Assembly (NCBI GenBank): GCA_963669155.1
Contig: OZ022584.1
Span: 2,597,224 to 2,661,223, forward strand
DNA from: Arbacia lixula
Lineage: Eukaryota > Echinodermata > Echinoidea > Arbacioida > Arbaciidae
Direction of reading: 5' to 3'
Length of the DNA stretch: 64,000 bases
The notes beneath the pieces were generated by a model. It was given only the letters and a program-made list of their open reading frames with translations, did no database searches and was not told the DNA's origin. This document shows, one piece after another, positions 1-11,200 of the stretch. Made by a program: the position numbers and the translations under genes. The stretch's first letter is position 1, and each line of letters starts with the position of its first letter.

Positions 1-1262
1 CAACAAGTTTCTACTCATAGCACTGCTAAGTATGACCTGCCACTCTTAAGGAACACATGTTAATGTACAGGCATACTGTCAGACTACAGAAATATTAAAA
101 TATTAATTCACTGTATTCAAAATACAGGAAATGAAAGTTAAAAAGTTTACAAGACAAGAAGTTCATGTAGTCAGTGACAAACTGTATTGTACTTTCATTA
201 TTCTTGAGTATATACCCTAAATATTTGGCAGTCAGATTGCACTTAGGAATAGGATCTTGCTTTTTTTTTTTTTTTTTTTTTACATGACTTAAACCTGACC
301 AATACTGTTACATACAATGTATTTGAATGTAGAAAGTTATGATGTATTCAACATGTCATAAAAATATGGCTTAAATAGTATGTCATAGATTTATGTGACT
401 CATTCATTAGGGTTTTAGCCTATAGTCCTGCCTGTCGGCTATCCAACCTGCAGATCAATACTGATATACTTGGGCTAAGGGCAAATCAGTGGTAACCCTT
501 GAAATGGGCCGGTAAATAACAAAGTGCCCCTGTGAAAATGTGGCTTTCCTCTTTGAGTATAAAAGTGCAGATCAGGGTTCAGTGTTTTCATTTCATGACA
601 ATTCAGCTTGAAAAGAAGTCCCGGTAAATGCAGTTTTACATTGTATTTTTCTGTGCTGCAGATGAGCTGTAAGAGCTCCTTAACATCACATGTCTGACAG
701 CATACTGTGTCTAGGATGTGGGTAAAGGATGACACACCCATTTTCTTACAGCAATGTGTAAGGCTGTGTTCCTAAGTATTTTTCTCTTGCAAGAAGCAGT
801 GTTTTAAAACTGTTTAAATTCATGACTACCTTTGATTAGATTTTTTCTGGTGAGAAACAGGGTTTTAGAAATTTAAACATACACGTGTAGTCTAAAAACA
901 TTTTTCTAAATACACTTTGAAAAGTTTTTTTTAGAATGTTAGTAACGCAAGAGTGATCCCAATACAGTTTTATTGAATTCACAGTTGCATACAGCGTAAA
1001 GCGCGCACCCTTTTTGACATTTTGCAAAGGACCAAACTGCAGAATTAGCTAAATGTATGCAATGACGGAAGGAGAGACAAAAAACAATGCTTGGGGAAAG
1101 AAATCATAAAAAACGTTCTTCTATTTACTATTGCAAATGAGCGATTTCAAAAAAGTGTTTCAAAACACTGATTTTTGGCACACAAAATCTTATAAACGCA
1201 TCCTAACAGATATGCTGTTTCCTTGCATGGAAGCAGTTAGGGAGAGAGTTGTATAACTCTAA

Positions 1263-1718
1263 CCCCGTTCATATACACCGCCTATCCGCGAAAAAGGCGC
1301 AACATTTGTGGCAATTTTGCCGATGCATTACCGATAGCTGCGTATGTGAACAAGAATCGCTCAAATAATGCTGTATTTGCTTCCTCCTTTTTTGCGCTTA
1401 TTTTGCGGCTTTTTCGCGGATCGAGACCTAGTAATATTACCGCAATATTGCGGTAAGCGAATCTTATAAACTGCGTCCGCAAAATAGGCATAAATGTTGC
1501 GCCTTTAGCATCGCCCTCTGGCCTGTTGGTCGCTAATCCTACCGCTCGTATGGCTGAGCGGAGCATGTCACCATTGGTTTGGAGAGAGTCCAGCTGTCCA
1601 AAACACTGCAACATTACGGCTTTTGGGGGTGTATATGAACAGTGCTTTTCCGGCTCGCTGGAAACTTGCTTACCGATGTGCATCGGTAATGATAGCGGTA
1701 TATGGTATATGAACGGGG
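1263..1718. mobile_element. Non-autonomous inverted-repeat element with CCCCGTTCATATAC ends
   Basis: 456 bp with ends CCCCGTTCATATAC and GTATATGAACGGGG as perfect inverted repeats, extending imperfectly inward to GCGG. Base composition (frequent CG) differs from the surrounding AT-rich sequence. The target duplication is unclear, so I do not assign a superfamily. Confidence 0.6.
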
Positions 1719-1987
1719 CTATTGTGAGCTCAAAATGAGCTACAGCATGGAGTTGTGAGGGTACATTGTGACTGTACTCTGTGGTTTGTGGTTGCTGGGG
1801 ATTATATGAATGTGCATCTTCAGTGGTTGTAAATCTAATCCTGAGGACAGAATAATGTAATGATAGGCCCTCAGGCATGCCGCAGATTAGCAGATATGAT
1901 TCCAACTTCTGAGTGCATTTCATGTGTACCGTTCATGAATGTGAGACTGTTTAAGTGCTCTCTACCAAAAAACAGGATATTTGTAAT

Positions 1988-2200
1988 ACGCCATTTAAGG
2001 TATTCACAACTTTTCCCATAACTGCATAGTAGATCGTCTTCCCCTACATCTAGTGGACCAGTTTCAATGGGTGGAGTACACTCTGAATCCATTAGTTGTT
2101 GTTAATTGGACAAACTATGGACAAGCTGTAGGGTTACAACAAGCCGTTTTTGGAAATTCACAACTCTCCCCTCGGCCTACACTTTAACTGCGTAGTAATG
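1988..2200. repeat. Dispersed TGCGTAGTAA / GAATCCA repeat family, copy 1
   Basis: Shares CAGTTTCAATGGGTGGA, CACTCTGAATCCA, TTGTTG and TGCGTAGTAAT-like segments with copies at 2790-2880, 42255-42400 and 59216-59375 (opposite strand). Copies are degenerate and I see no clear ends. Confidence 0.5.
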
Positions 2201-2394
2201 CATTATTATATTCACTTGCGTCCAATTCCATTTGATATAATTGATTTTACACACACAGCATAAATATAAATATACCTTTCAAATAAATAATTAAATAAAA
2301 ATACCATCTAGTTAGCATGAGGATGGAACATAATTTAGCCAAAGCATGAAAATGAATTGAGGACATATTCACAACATTCCACTTAACTGCACAC

Positions 2395-2773
2395 CGTGTC
2401 CACCGGTAGATAAGACGCACCCACAGATAAGACCCATTTGAGCACGCAATTAAAAAAAAAAAAAAAAAAAAAGTGGGTCTTTCAAATAAACAAGTGTACA
2501 CCTGTATGGGACTATGCATTGTGTGACAATGTTAAACAAAATAGATGATCTCCGGCGATTACGGTCTTTGATCTGACCGCGAGATGGCGCTATACACGAA
2601 ACTGTATGGCTGGAGATCATAGAAGCATGGCGGCCCCCATCTAACAGAATTTCGGAGTCTTAGCTTTCTCCTTTGAGGTGTCTCGGACAAATACTAGTCC
2701 TGGTGCTTTGTTAGTACTGGTAATTATGCTCATGATGTGATTGAGAGGCGTCTTATATGCCGGAAAATACGGT
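2395..2773. mobile_element. Truncated relative of the foldback at 8580
   Basis: Starts near CCGTGTCCACCGGTAGATAAG and ends near GGCGTCTTATATGCCGGAAA. It shares with 8580-9375 the segments TATGGGACTATGCATTGTGT and ACAAATACTAGTCCTGGTGC in the same order, but lacks most of the long arms. It includes an A-run of about 20. Confidence 0.6.
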
Positions 2774-3107
2774 AGTAACGTTTTATTACACTCACCTGTA
2801 TCAGTTTCAATGGATGGAATGAACACTGAATCCATTTGTTGTTGCTAGTCAGACAAACCTTGTAAAAGTTTTGTTACCATTAGAAACATATTAGAGTAAT
2901 GTACATAAAATGTGCATCCACAAAAAATGGTTTATCGACTGTGTTTTGGGCATTGTGTTTCTATTCCAGTTAAATGCTCTTTAATACATGTGAGCCTTAC
3001 ATGTACAGTATATAGCACATACTATTTGATCATGAGCGTGACAATCCTATTGCTGTGTCAAATGATGCCTGTGTACTTGTTCTTAGTAAGAGAGTAGTAT
3101 TAGAGTA

Positions 3108-4011
3108 GGGTGTCCATAATTCGACCACTTTAGCCTTCGTGCGATCATATTTTTGGTAATACATGTAAAAGTGATAACTTGGTGGAAACATGATACACCT
3201 GTAGACTTATTTCCTGTTTAAAACAGGAGTTTTAAAAGCACTGATAACGTACAAAGAAAGTCGTATCGGCAGCCGACATTTTTCTGCCCATGATTCAACC
3301 GCCCTCTTCCATGATTCAACCGCAAACATTTTGTGTGACTATTAAAATAATATCTGGACACAACTTCAAGCAGATATTTAGCCTAGTATAGATCTAAATA
3401 CAATCTATTTTGTTTTATTTTTTTAATAGAGAACATTTTTTTCCCGATCTCTAAAACTAGTTCAAAACACTTTGATTGAGCTTATGCACTTCCGGGTTGA
3501 CCTAGTGAACAACGCCAACTTGCGTTCATGAGGGACACTTCATTAGCCTAACGTGCATGCGGTAGCGTAAAAAGAGCACCCGGTCGAATCATGGCGTATC
3601 GCCATCTATTGGCAAGGGGGCTGGGTATGTAAGGCTTGCTCACCACCGTGGCTGCCATTTCGAAAATGGTCGCGATAAAGGAAGGACACGGACCTCCGTC
3701 AAACATTCAATACAAATTTTTGGTAACGATGCAATTTGTTATGGAATGGGGCTACATGTTGCTGTGGGGCTTAACTCACCTGTTAACAGAACCCGGAAGT
3801 GCACTTTCGAGGTAAACAGGGGGCAATTCATTAGCGATTTTCCAGCTGTTTGAACAGTGACCCAATGGTATGTTTGTTGGTATATCATCTGTGGTAGTTC
3901 CGTTTCTTTCAATTTTGCACGAAATCGGGCTTACGCTTTATTCATGAGTTACCAGAGCTATGAGAAGCGCAACCCCGTCGATTTGAGGCGCCGGTCGAAT
4001 CATGGGTGCTC
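3108..4011. mobile_element. TA-flanked inverted-repeat element (mariner-like target)
   Basis: Ends GGGTGTCCATAATTCGACC and GGTCGAATCATGGGTGCTC are inverted and flanked by TA. Inside are further inverted copies of GATTCAACCG/CGGTCGAATC and TGCACTTCCGGGTT/AACCCGGAAGTGCA. 904 bp with no ORF; non-autonomous. Confidence 0.6.
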
Positions 4012-4254
4012 TACTCTACGCTGAATTATAATGTCCTTTCAAATGGGCGTCACCTACAAATGAAAGTTTTATGTAGAGAATCCTCAAGGGTCAAGGGCTT
4101 AGAGAAAACGAGAACAGCCCATGTCATTGTTAGTCGACTTCTCTTCTCTCTTCTCTTTCCTGTGACACAGAAACATATTACCCACAAAGGGTAGATGAAG
4201 AAAAAGAGAAATAGGTATTTCCCTGAAAATGCAGGGATGCAATCCACAGCGTGG

Positions 4255-4256
<2 letters not shown>

Positions 4257-4287
<31 letters not shown>

Positions 4288-4298
4288 TGTGTGTGTGA
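4257..4298. repeat. TG microsatellite
   Basis: Uninterrupted TG dinucleotides followed by a short GAGTG-interrupted extension. Confidence 0.9.
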
Positions 4299-4620
4299 GC
4301 ATCCTGACTCCATCATCATGCATCTCTTCAAATCTATATACCAGGGTAGGGGAAAATGGATTTTTTTTTCTTCTTGTAAGTGACTTGAGACTTGAGAGAA
4401 GAGAGCGAGAACGTGTTGGATATATTCACTAGTATGATGAAGGGAGCCCCGTCCCTTTTCGCTTTGTTGGCAATGGAACATTGTAGGCATTCCCTCTCAT
4501 AAAGACGGTCGTTGTTGTTGACGGTTTACTGTTTACGGTATGCTCCAGCTGGGTAAGTTTGGAAATGACTGTGTGCTTTATATTCTGTATGTGGGAGTTT
4601 TTGTGTGGTTATTAACACGT

Positions 4621-4745
4621 TTTAGATTGCCACTACTACATGTGACTGTGACTGTGACATGGAATGTGCATGATCTATTGTAACATCCATGTGGGTGTGA
4701 CACAATTGTGTAGGCAGCCACAGTCACAGTTGGGACCATCTAAAT
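4621..4745. mobile_element. Small hairpin element with TTTAGATTGC ends, copy 1
   Basis: Ends TTTAGATTGCCAC and the inverted GGACCATCTAAA, with inner GTGACTGTGACTGTGA opposed by CAGTCACAGT-like sequence. It is related to 27468-27562, which has the same ends and inner motif. Confidence 0.5.
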
Positions 4746-6344
4746 TCTCTATTTAAACCCACATTAACTTCCATTTTCAAATGAATGTGTGTTTGACAAA
4801 TGCACTGATATTATATGGTGTGTCTTCTAATATGTTATGCTCTGCAAGCATTAAGGAAAACTGATCACTTTGAATAATCATAAATTCTGTATCCCAGACA
4901 TAATTGTGTATTCATAACCACAGCGTACATTTTTAAGAATTCATATATTTCCGTTATTCAAACCCAAACTCTGCTTCCATCAATCCACCTCAGGTAGCCT
5001 CATTCTGGTTTCCGAATGCTTGATTTTGGTTGTCGTGGGCAACCGGCCAGGAAGTAGTTATGTAGCCCTGGATTTCTCACTCCTTCAGCCCCTCTCACCC
5101 TCTCCCCCCTCCCAGATTATTCCATTTCCTTCATACCTTTTCGTCTCGTGTACCGATGATAAGATAGTGGTTTTTGCCGACTTCAGTAAGCAGTTTTAGA
5201 GATTTGTTTAAATGTCAACTGTGACGTCGAAAGGCGTAGACATCCCGTTAATATCTCACTGAGAATGACAATATTTTTAGACTAGGCAGTGTTAATATTC
5301 TTCTGATATGTTTGCCTTACAGGAAGTACAAGTACAGGAAGCTAGTTTTGTTTACCACCTTGCTTTCTATCTAGGTTCTTTATGTACATTTTTAACAATC
5401 ACAGGGAAGTAGTTGATTCTATTTGTTTTCACAGTCTTTATCATTGTTTGCTTTCAAAGCTATTACCATGTTTGTTTGTTTAGAAAAATAGGAGTAACTT
5501 CATGAATCTTTCATAATCCATTTATTATGAGTATTTCTATACTGTCCATTGTTCAGTCACTACCACGGTCCTTGTAATATTGTACGTTGACAGAAAATTT
5601 TATCAAAGAAATCTGTAGTGTTTATACACAGGGGAAAAAAGTGCGTGGACATATTTCCAAACCTGATATCATGAATCAAACTTACTTAACTACATGTATG
5701 CCTCAGAGTTTAAATTCATTTTTTTTTAGGATTCACAAGCTTATAAACATTCTTACAGCAGATGAGGATTCAATTACTAAATATAGGATTATGAATCAAC
5801 TATAAAGAATTTAATATCAGTAAAACAAATCCGTAAAACTTGAGTAGTGTTTAAACATACCACCCAATACCCAGGAAATATTTTCCCCTTTAATAGAAAC
5901 TGGTTTCAAGTACATTTACAAATGTATGCAATTCAGAAAGGAGACTGATTGTAGCCTTTAAGAGTAACCTATTCAGCATAAGATAAAGTAAGGGAAGGAT
6001 TATGATATGGGTAGCATGAATGCTTTCCCCGCGGGCGTTATTTCACATGTCCATTACGGTGGTATCCTTACAAGTGATTCTGTAATGAGATTGGATCTCT
6101 CACGTTTATGTCAGTCCATGTGAGACGGGGAAAAGTGTTGAGACTTCAGTCACTGCACAGACAGCTAGCAGATGATATCGGCTCTCTGCTTGCAACTTCA
6201 CTCAGCTTGACTTCAAGGCTGTTGGACATTTCTACTAAGCCAAACTGTAAAACCAGGTCTAGTATTCATAAGACTAGTCATAAACCCAATTCTCCTCTTT
6301 TCCCAATCTTGGAGATGGTGATGATCTATTATCTAGAGTATGAT

Positions 6345-6412
6345 ACGTCTACTCTGGCCAGACCTGGTTATTGAAAAGTTCAGATGTGAAATGCTGAACA
6401 GCCTGGAAGCCA
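6345..6412. mobile_element. AGCCTGG-ended dispersed element, end fragment
   Basis: Ends in the palindrome AGCCTGGAAGCCAGGCT and resembles the last 68 bp of 11287-11512. Confidence 0.4.
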
Positions 6413-6826
6413 GGCTAAATCTCATTCTTATTACATATTTGTACAAACTGTATGAACATGTAGGTGGGTCTCCATTAAATCAATGTGGGAAAATAATCCG
6501 ATCAAAATTCTTTGGGAAAGTATCGGAAACATCAAAGTTGCAGTTCTGTGTCTGCAGCAGCCGATGCAAGAAAATATATTTTGCACGTAAATACATACAT
6601 GTGCACTGGTGTAGTCTTTAATCGATGTTGTAAGTTGATGTAAATTTTTTGCAAAACCAAGGCTCTGCATGATCATGTCATTTTTATGTAAAAATAACTT
6701 GTGTTGGTAATGTGCTGTATGTCGAAGAGTGTGAAATAAAATACATTAAAATAATGTAATGCCAGCTTTACGTAGATGTTCAATTGTACATGTGCATGAT
6801 TTTGAACCCCACGGCAGCTTGCTGGT

Positions 6827-7045
6827 GTCAGTTGCTACATGTGTCTAACTTGGCTAACAATCAATGTATTAAAATCTTAGTATGAGCACACATGTGTTTG
6901 TACCTGTAATCATCTTGGTGAATCAATGGTGTCAAGTCAGTTGCTACATGTGTGTAACTTGGCAAACAATCAATGTATTAAAATCTTAGTATGAACACAC
7001 ATGTGTTGGTACCTATAATCATCTTGGTGAATCATATTCTCCTGC
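6827..7045. repeat. 109-bp tandem direct repeat, two copies
   Basis: Two copies beginning GTCAGTTGCTACATGTGT (6827 and 6936) and running through AACAATCAATGTATTAAAAT and AATCATCTTGGTGAATCA with few differences. Confidence 0.85.
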
Positions 7046-8057
7046 GGTAAATACTTAGCGAGATTGAAACGTGATGAATATCTCTGAACCTTGAGTAGTC
7101 CATCAGAGAGTCTGGCATCATTGTTAGCTACATGTACTTGGCACAATGTGGCTATGATTATTGCTTCTTGGTGCAAGATAATTGAGTTTGACTGGTCAGG
7201 AAATTAATTTGTGGATGGGATACCAAGGGCTATCTTTAGATGAAGTCTTTGACCATTGGTTGCCAGGGGTAACCAATGATTGTCTCTGTCTTGTCTTTCA
7301 CAGCTTCTGAGTGTTTTGAGTCGTCACAATGTCTGTCATGTGATGACTGCTGCTTTGTTTTGATAGTTTTGTAGAATATTATAGTTGATTATGGCTACAG
7401 GATTGTAGTCAATGTGGTGAATCTGGTGGGAGGAGGTACAGCAGTTGAATCAAAGGAATTTGAAAGTTTGATATTCATAAAGGAGATCAAAAACAAAACA
7501 CAGTCATTAAATTAAAAAACAAAAAAATAGTAAAATAAAAAATGTAAAGTTCTGTGATTGTGAATCATCTGAAGTTTTTTTTAAAAGGTGATCCAATTAT
7601 TGCATGATATTATCATCACATGCCCTGAATTTATTTTGCGTTACCAAGTCTTTTCTGCATAAGAACGTCACAGGCTAATGGCTCACAGATCTTAAGTGCC
7701 TTATGTAAATATATGAGACAAGTGTAATTGCCCATGGAGGAAGTAACAATTCAACCTATTATTTTGATTTTCTTATATTTGTCTTCTGCGTACATTTTGA
7801 TTATAGAGAAAAAAATTTGATCAAAAGTTATGCTGTTTTGCTCAAGGGGGGACTTACTTTTTTTGTTGTGTTTAGTACATGTGCTTGAGCATATCGTTTT
7901 CATGATTTTGCGTGTTGTTAAATTCGCGAATAGTCCAGACTTGCAAAATTCGCGAAAATAAGCACCCCGAGATACATGTATATATGGCGTATACAGTAAT
8001 TTAATATTGGTTTATGACTCTATTTCTCTAATCTTTTCATTTGAATCTTGATTACAG

Positions 8058-8244
8058 AGAAAGGTCTTGACCATGTTGCTGAGAAGATCCTGTCATACCT
8101 GGACTCCAAGTCACTGTGTGCTGCAGAGGGTGTGTGCAAGGAGTGGAAGAGAGTTATCTCAGACGGCATGCTCTGGAAGAAACTCATCGAGCACAAAGTC
8201 AGGACAGATAACCTGTGGAGGGGGCTAGCTGAGAGGAGAGGCTG
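8058..8244 (+). CDS. BTRC: BTRC exon: F-box
   Basis: Enters in mid-codon after acceptor attacAG and ends at donor GGCTG|GTAAGT. It encodes [15 protein letters not shown] through RGLAERRG and the first two bases of a Trp codon, aligning with human BTRC from RGLDHIAENILSYLD. The first two bases (AG) complete a codon begun upstream. Partial copies of its 3' half follow in the next intron. Confidence 0.96.
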
Positions 8245-11200
8245 GTAAGTCTGGTGTAGTTTGGTGTAAAGGTTTGGTGTTAGCCTAAGGAGTGGACGAG
8301 GGTTATCTCACATGGCATGCTCTGGAAGAAGCTCATCGAGCACAAAGTCAGGACAGATAACTTGTGGAGGGGGCTAGCTGAGAGGAGAGGCTGGCAAGTT
8401 TGGTGTAGCTTGGTGTACAGATATACCTGTGTGGAAGGAGCTAGCTGAGAGAAAAGGCTGGTAAGTTTGGTAAAGCTTGGTGTAAAGTTTGGTGTTTGGG
8501 CCTGTGTGCTTGTGACGGTGTGAACTAGTAGGGAAAAAGTGTCATTTCAGATGGCATGCTCTAGACGAAACTCAAGATGCATACTGTATCGACCGGTAGA
8601 CAAGACGCCCCCGCATATAAGACTCACCCCGACTTTGAGCATGCAATTTGAAATAAAGAAGAAAAAAAGTAGGGTCTCACGTATACACATGTATGGGACT
8701 ATGCATTGTGTGACAACAATCAAAATTCAACAACAAAATAGATGGCTTTGATAGCCTGACACAATACCTGTAATACGATCTCAATCACATCATCAGCATA
8801 ATTACCAGTACGAAGAAAGCACCAGGACTAGTATTTTGTCCGAGACACCTCAAAGAAACCGCTAGGCAGAAAGCTATGCTCTAAGGATAACCTCCGTTAG
8901 ATCGGAGCCGCTATTGTCGCTTTGATCCAGCAGTGAGGTGGCGCTATACACATTTTCGTACTGCGAAGGTTTTTTTTTTTTTATCTCTTGAGGCGAAAAT
9001 GTGTATTGCGCCACCTTGCTGCCGGAACAGAGCAACAATAGCGGCTCCAATCTAACGGAGGTTATCCTTAGAGCTTAGCTTTCCAACTAGCGGTTCCTTT
9101 GAGGTATCTTGGACAAATACTAGTCCTGGGGCTTTCTTCGTAATTATGCTGATGATATGATTGAGATCGTATTACCGCTATTGTGTCGGGCTATCAAAGC
9201 CATCGATCTTGTTATTGAATATTGATTGTTGTCACACAATGCATAGTCCCATACATGTGTAAACGTGTTGGTTTGAAAGACTCGACTTTTGCTAACGCCG
9301 CGTATAAGACGCACCCGGACTTTGGCGTGATTTTCAAGGGAAAAAACATGCGTATTATACGCAAAAAAATATGGTACATTGTGGAGGGGGCTAGCTGAGA
9401 GCAAATGGCAGGTAAGTCTGGTGTACTGTAGCCTGGTCTAATGTCCGTTGTTAGTCCTGAGTGATTCCCAGTGGCATGCTCTGTTAGAAACTCATGACAT
9501 ATAATTTGTGCAAGGGGCCAGCTGAGAGAAGAGGCAGGTAAGTCAGGTGTAGTTTAGTGTAGGGCTTTGTTGATGTGCATTGGGAGGGTGGGTGTTTGAA
9601 AGGACTGGAATACACCTACATATAGCTCACATGCATTGCCTGTCCCAGGAGAAACTAATTGAACACACAAAGTCAGGACAAGTGACACTGAACTGGACTG
9701 GACACAAGGTCATCAGAGAAAATAGTAATATCGTGATTTAATGTCTTGTGTGATATACACATGTTTGAGAATATCTTAATTTCTGAAACCTCATTATAGG
9801 TTTAATATCTTGTGAGGAGAGAGGTACATGTAACACTGGGGAGGGAAACAGAAGAAAACGTTATGTTAAAACTTGTGTGTACACCAGAAGTGAGCACAAA
9901 GTACACGGTGTGACAGCCATGAACTCCTGGATACTGTACTCAATTCTGCTGGGTGAAAGAGATATATTCATGCCATGAAATACCTTAACAATTTTTACAC
10001 TTAACATATGTGTCATGTAGAAATATGACCGTACCCACAGGTTATGAAGATCATATTTTGTTTCTGAAAGAGGAAGAGAAACATTGTTATTTCGGCAAAA
10101 AATACCAGGAATTAGAAATTGTTTCAGGATGTTCCTGGTACATGTATTTAGGATGGGGGATATTGTACCTACATGTTGGTATTACATGCCCATATTTTAT
10201 ATTTCTTACTCTCCTGTTTAATAGGTTTCGTTACAGTCATCCTGGTACATATCCTGTGTTATGACGTCTTTTTGTATGTTTTTCTAACGTTTATTTCTTG
10301 TAGTTGTCATTAGAGTTGCTAGTTAATATAAGTTATCTTCAATGTGAACTTGGAAAAAAAAAATAATGCAAACATTTAAGTGATACATTAACTGTGGTTG
10401 TCATGAGGTTCTTCCATCTTTCAATGTAAATTGTAAATTCTTTAAAATTAAATTTTTGCTGCCTTAAGAAATGAAGGGGTTATATGAGAAGAGAAGAACA
10501 AGAGGAAAAGGAAAATGACACAGAGAAGAATTTCTTGAATGAAAAGAAGAATGAATGCTGGTAGCCAAAATAAGTCATTGATTGATTTGAACATATCGCA
10601 GTAGACCAGCTCTCTCCAAGAAATTGAGTGTTATCTGCAATGAATGTGTACAGTGGATGTACATGTACGTACATGTTTCATAAATATTTATGTGAATATA
10701 CATACGATTGACAGTAAGGATAATAATTGGCTTGGACTTGCAATAGATAGCAATGATGGATATGACATATAGAGTCACAAAGTTGTATTAATACTGACCT
10801 CAAGGAAATCAAGTCCCTGTAAAATTCTGGTAAATCATTGTCTAAGATCTACAGAATGCACTGATTAATGTAGTTCAGTCATGCCTGAATAGGCATGTAG
10901 ACATGTAGCAACTTTGTTTCATTTTGCAACTCAAGACTTTGTTATGCAGAGCTCAGATCGTACTGGGGCTGATGTAATTAGGAATGGGGTCATTGCCATA
11001 CTGTGCCTGTACATGTACATGTTATGATGTACTGTGCAGTGTGTACAGGTACATGTACAATGCAGCTTGCCATTGCAGGGTGTGTTTACCAAGTGTTGTG
11101 CATCACATAGATTGACCACCCAATACAATTTACGTGGACAACAAACTTAACTTCCATGTACATCAACCTTTTGAGTTTATTCTGACCAGGGTTATGTAGA

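Larger units (their letters stand above)
1..8057. other. Sequence upstream of the first visible BTRC exon (presumed intron), repeat-rich
   Basis: No exon recognised on either strand. The acceptor at 8056-8057 requires upstream BTRC exons, so at least the distal part is intron. It holds a poly-T run near 261-280, an inverted-repeat element (1263-1718), a foldback remnant (2395-2773), a TA-flanked element (3108-4011), a TG microsatellite (4257-4298), a small hairpin element (4621-4745) and a 109-bp direct repeat (6827-7045). Sequence at 4750-6340 looks unstructured and AT-rich. Confidence 0.6.

Noticed and set aside
1282-1923. 213-aa minus-strand ORF
   Set aside because: It runs through the inverted-repeat element at 1263-1718 and out into flanking sequence, with no recognisable domain, splice context or codon pattern. 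Chance ORF.
1-8057. Search for the upstream BTRC exon encoding the dimerisation domain
   Set aside because: I found no stretch resembling the family's conserved segment before RDFITALPARG on the plus strand, so these exons are taken to lie outside the window. Short divergent exons could be missed without a tool.
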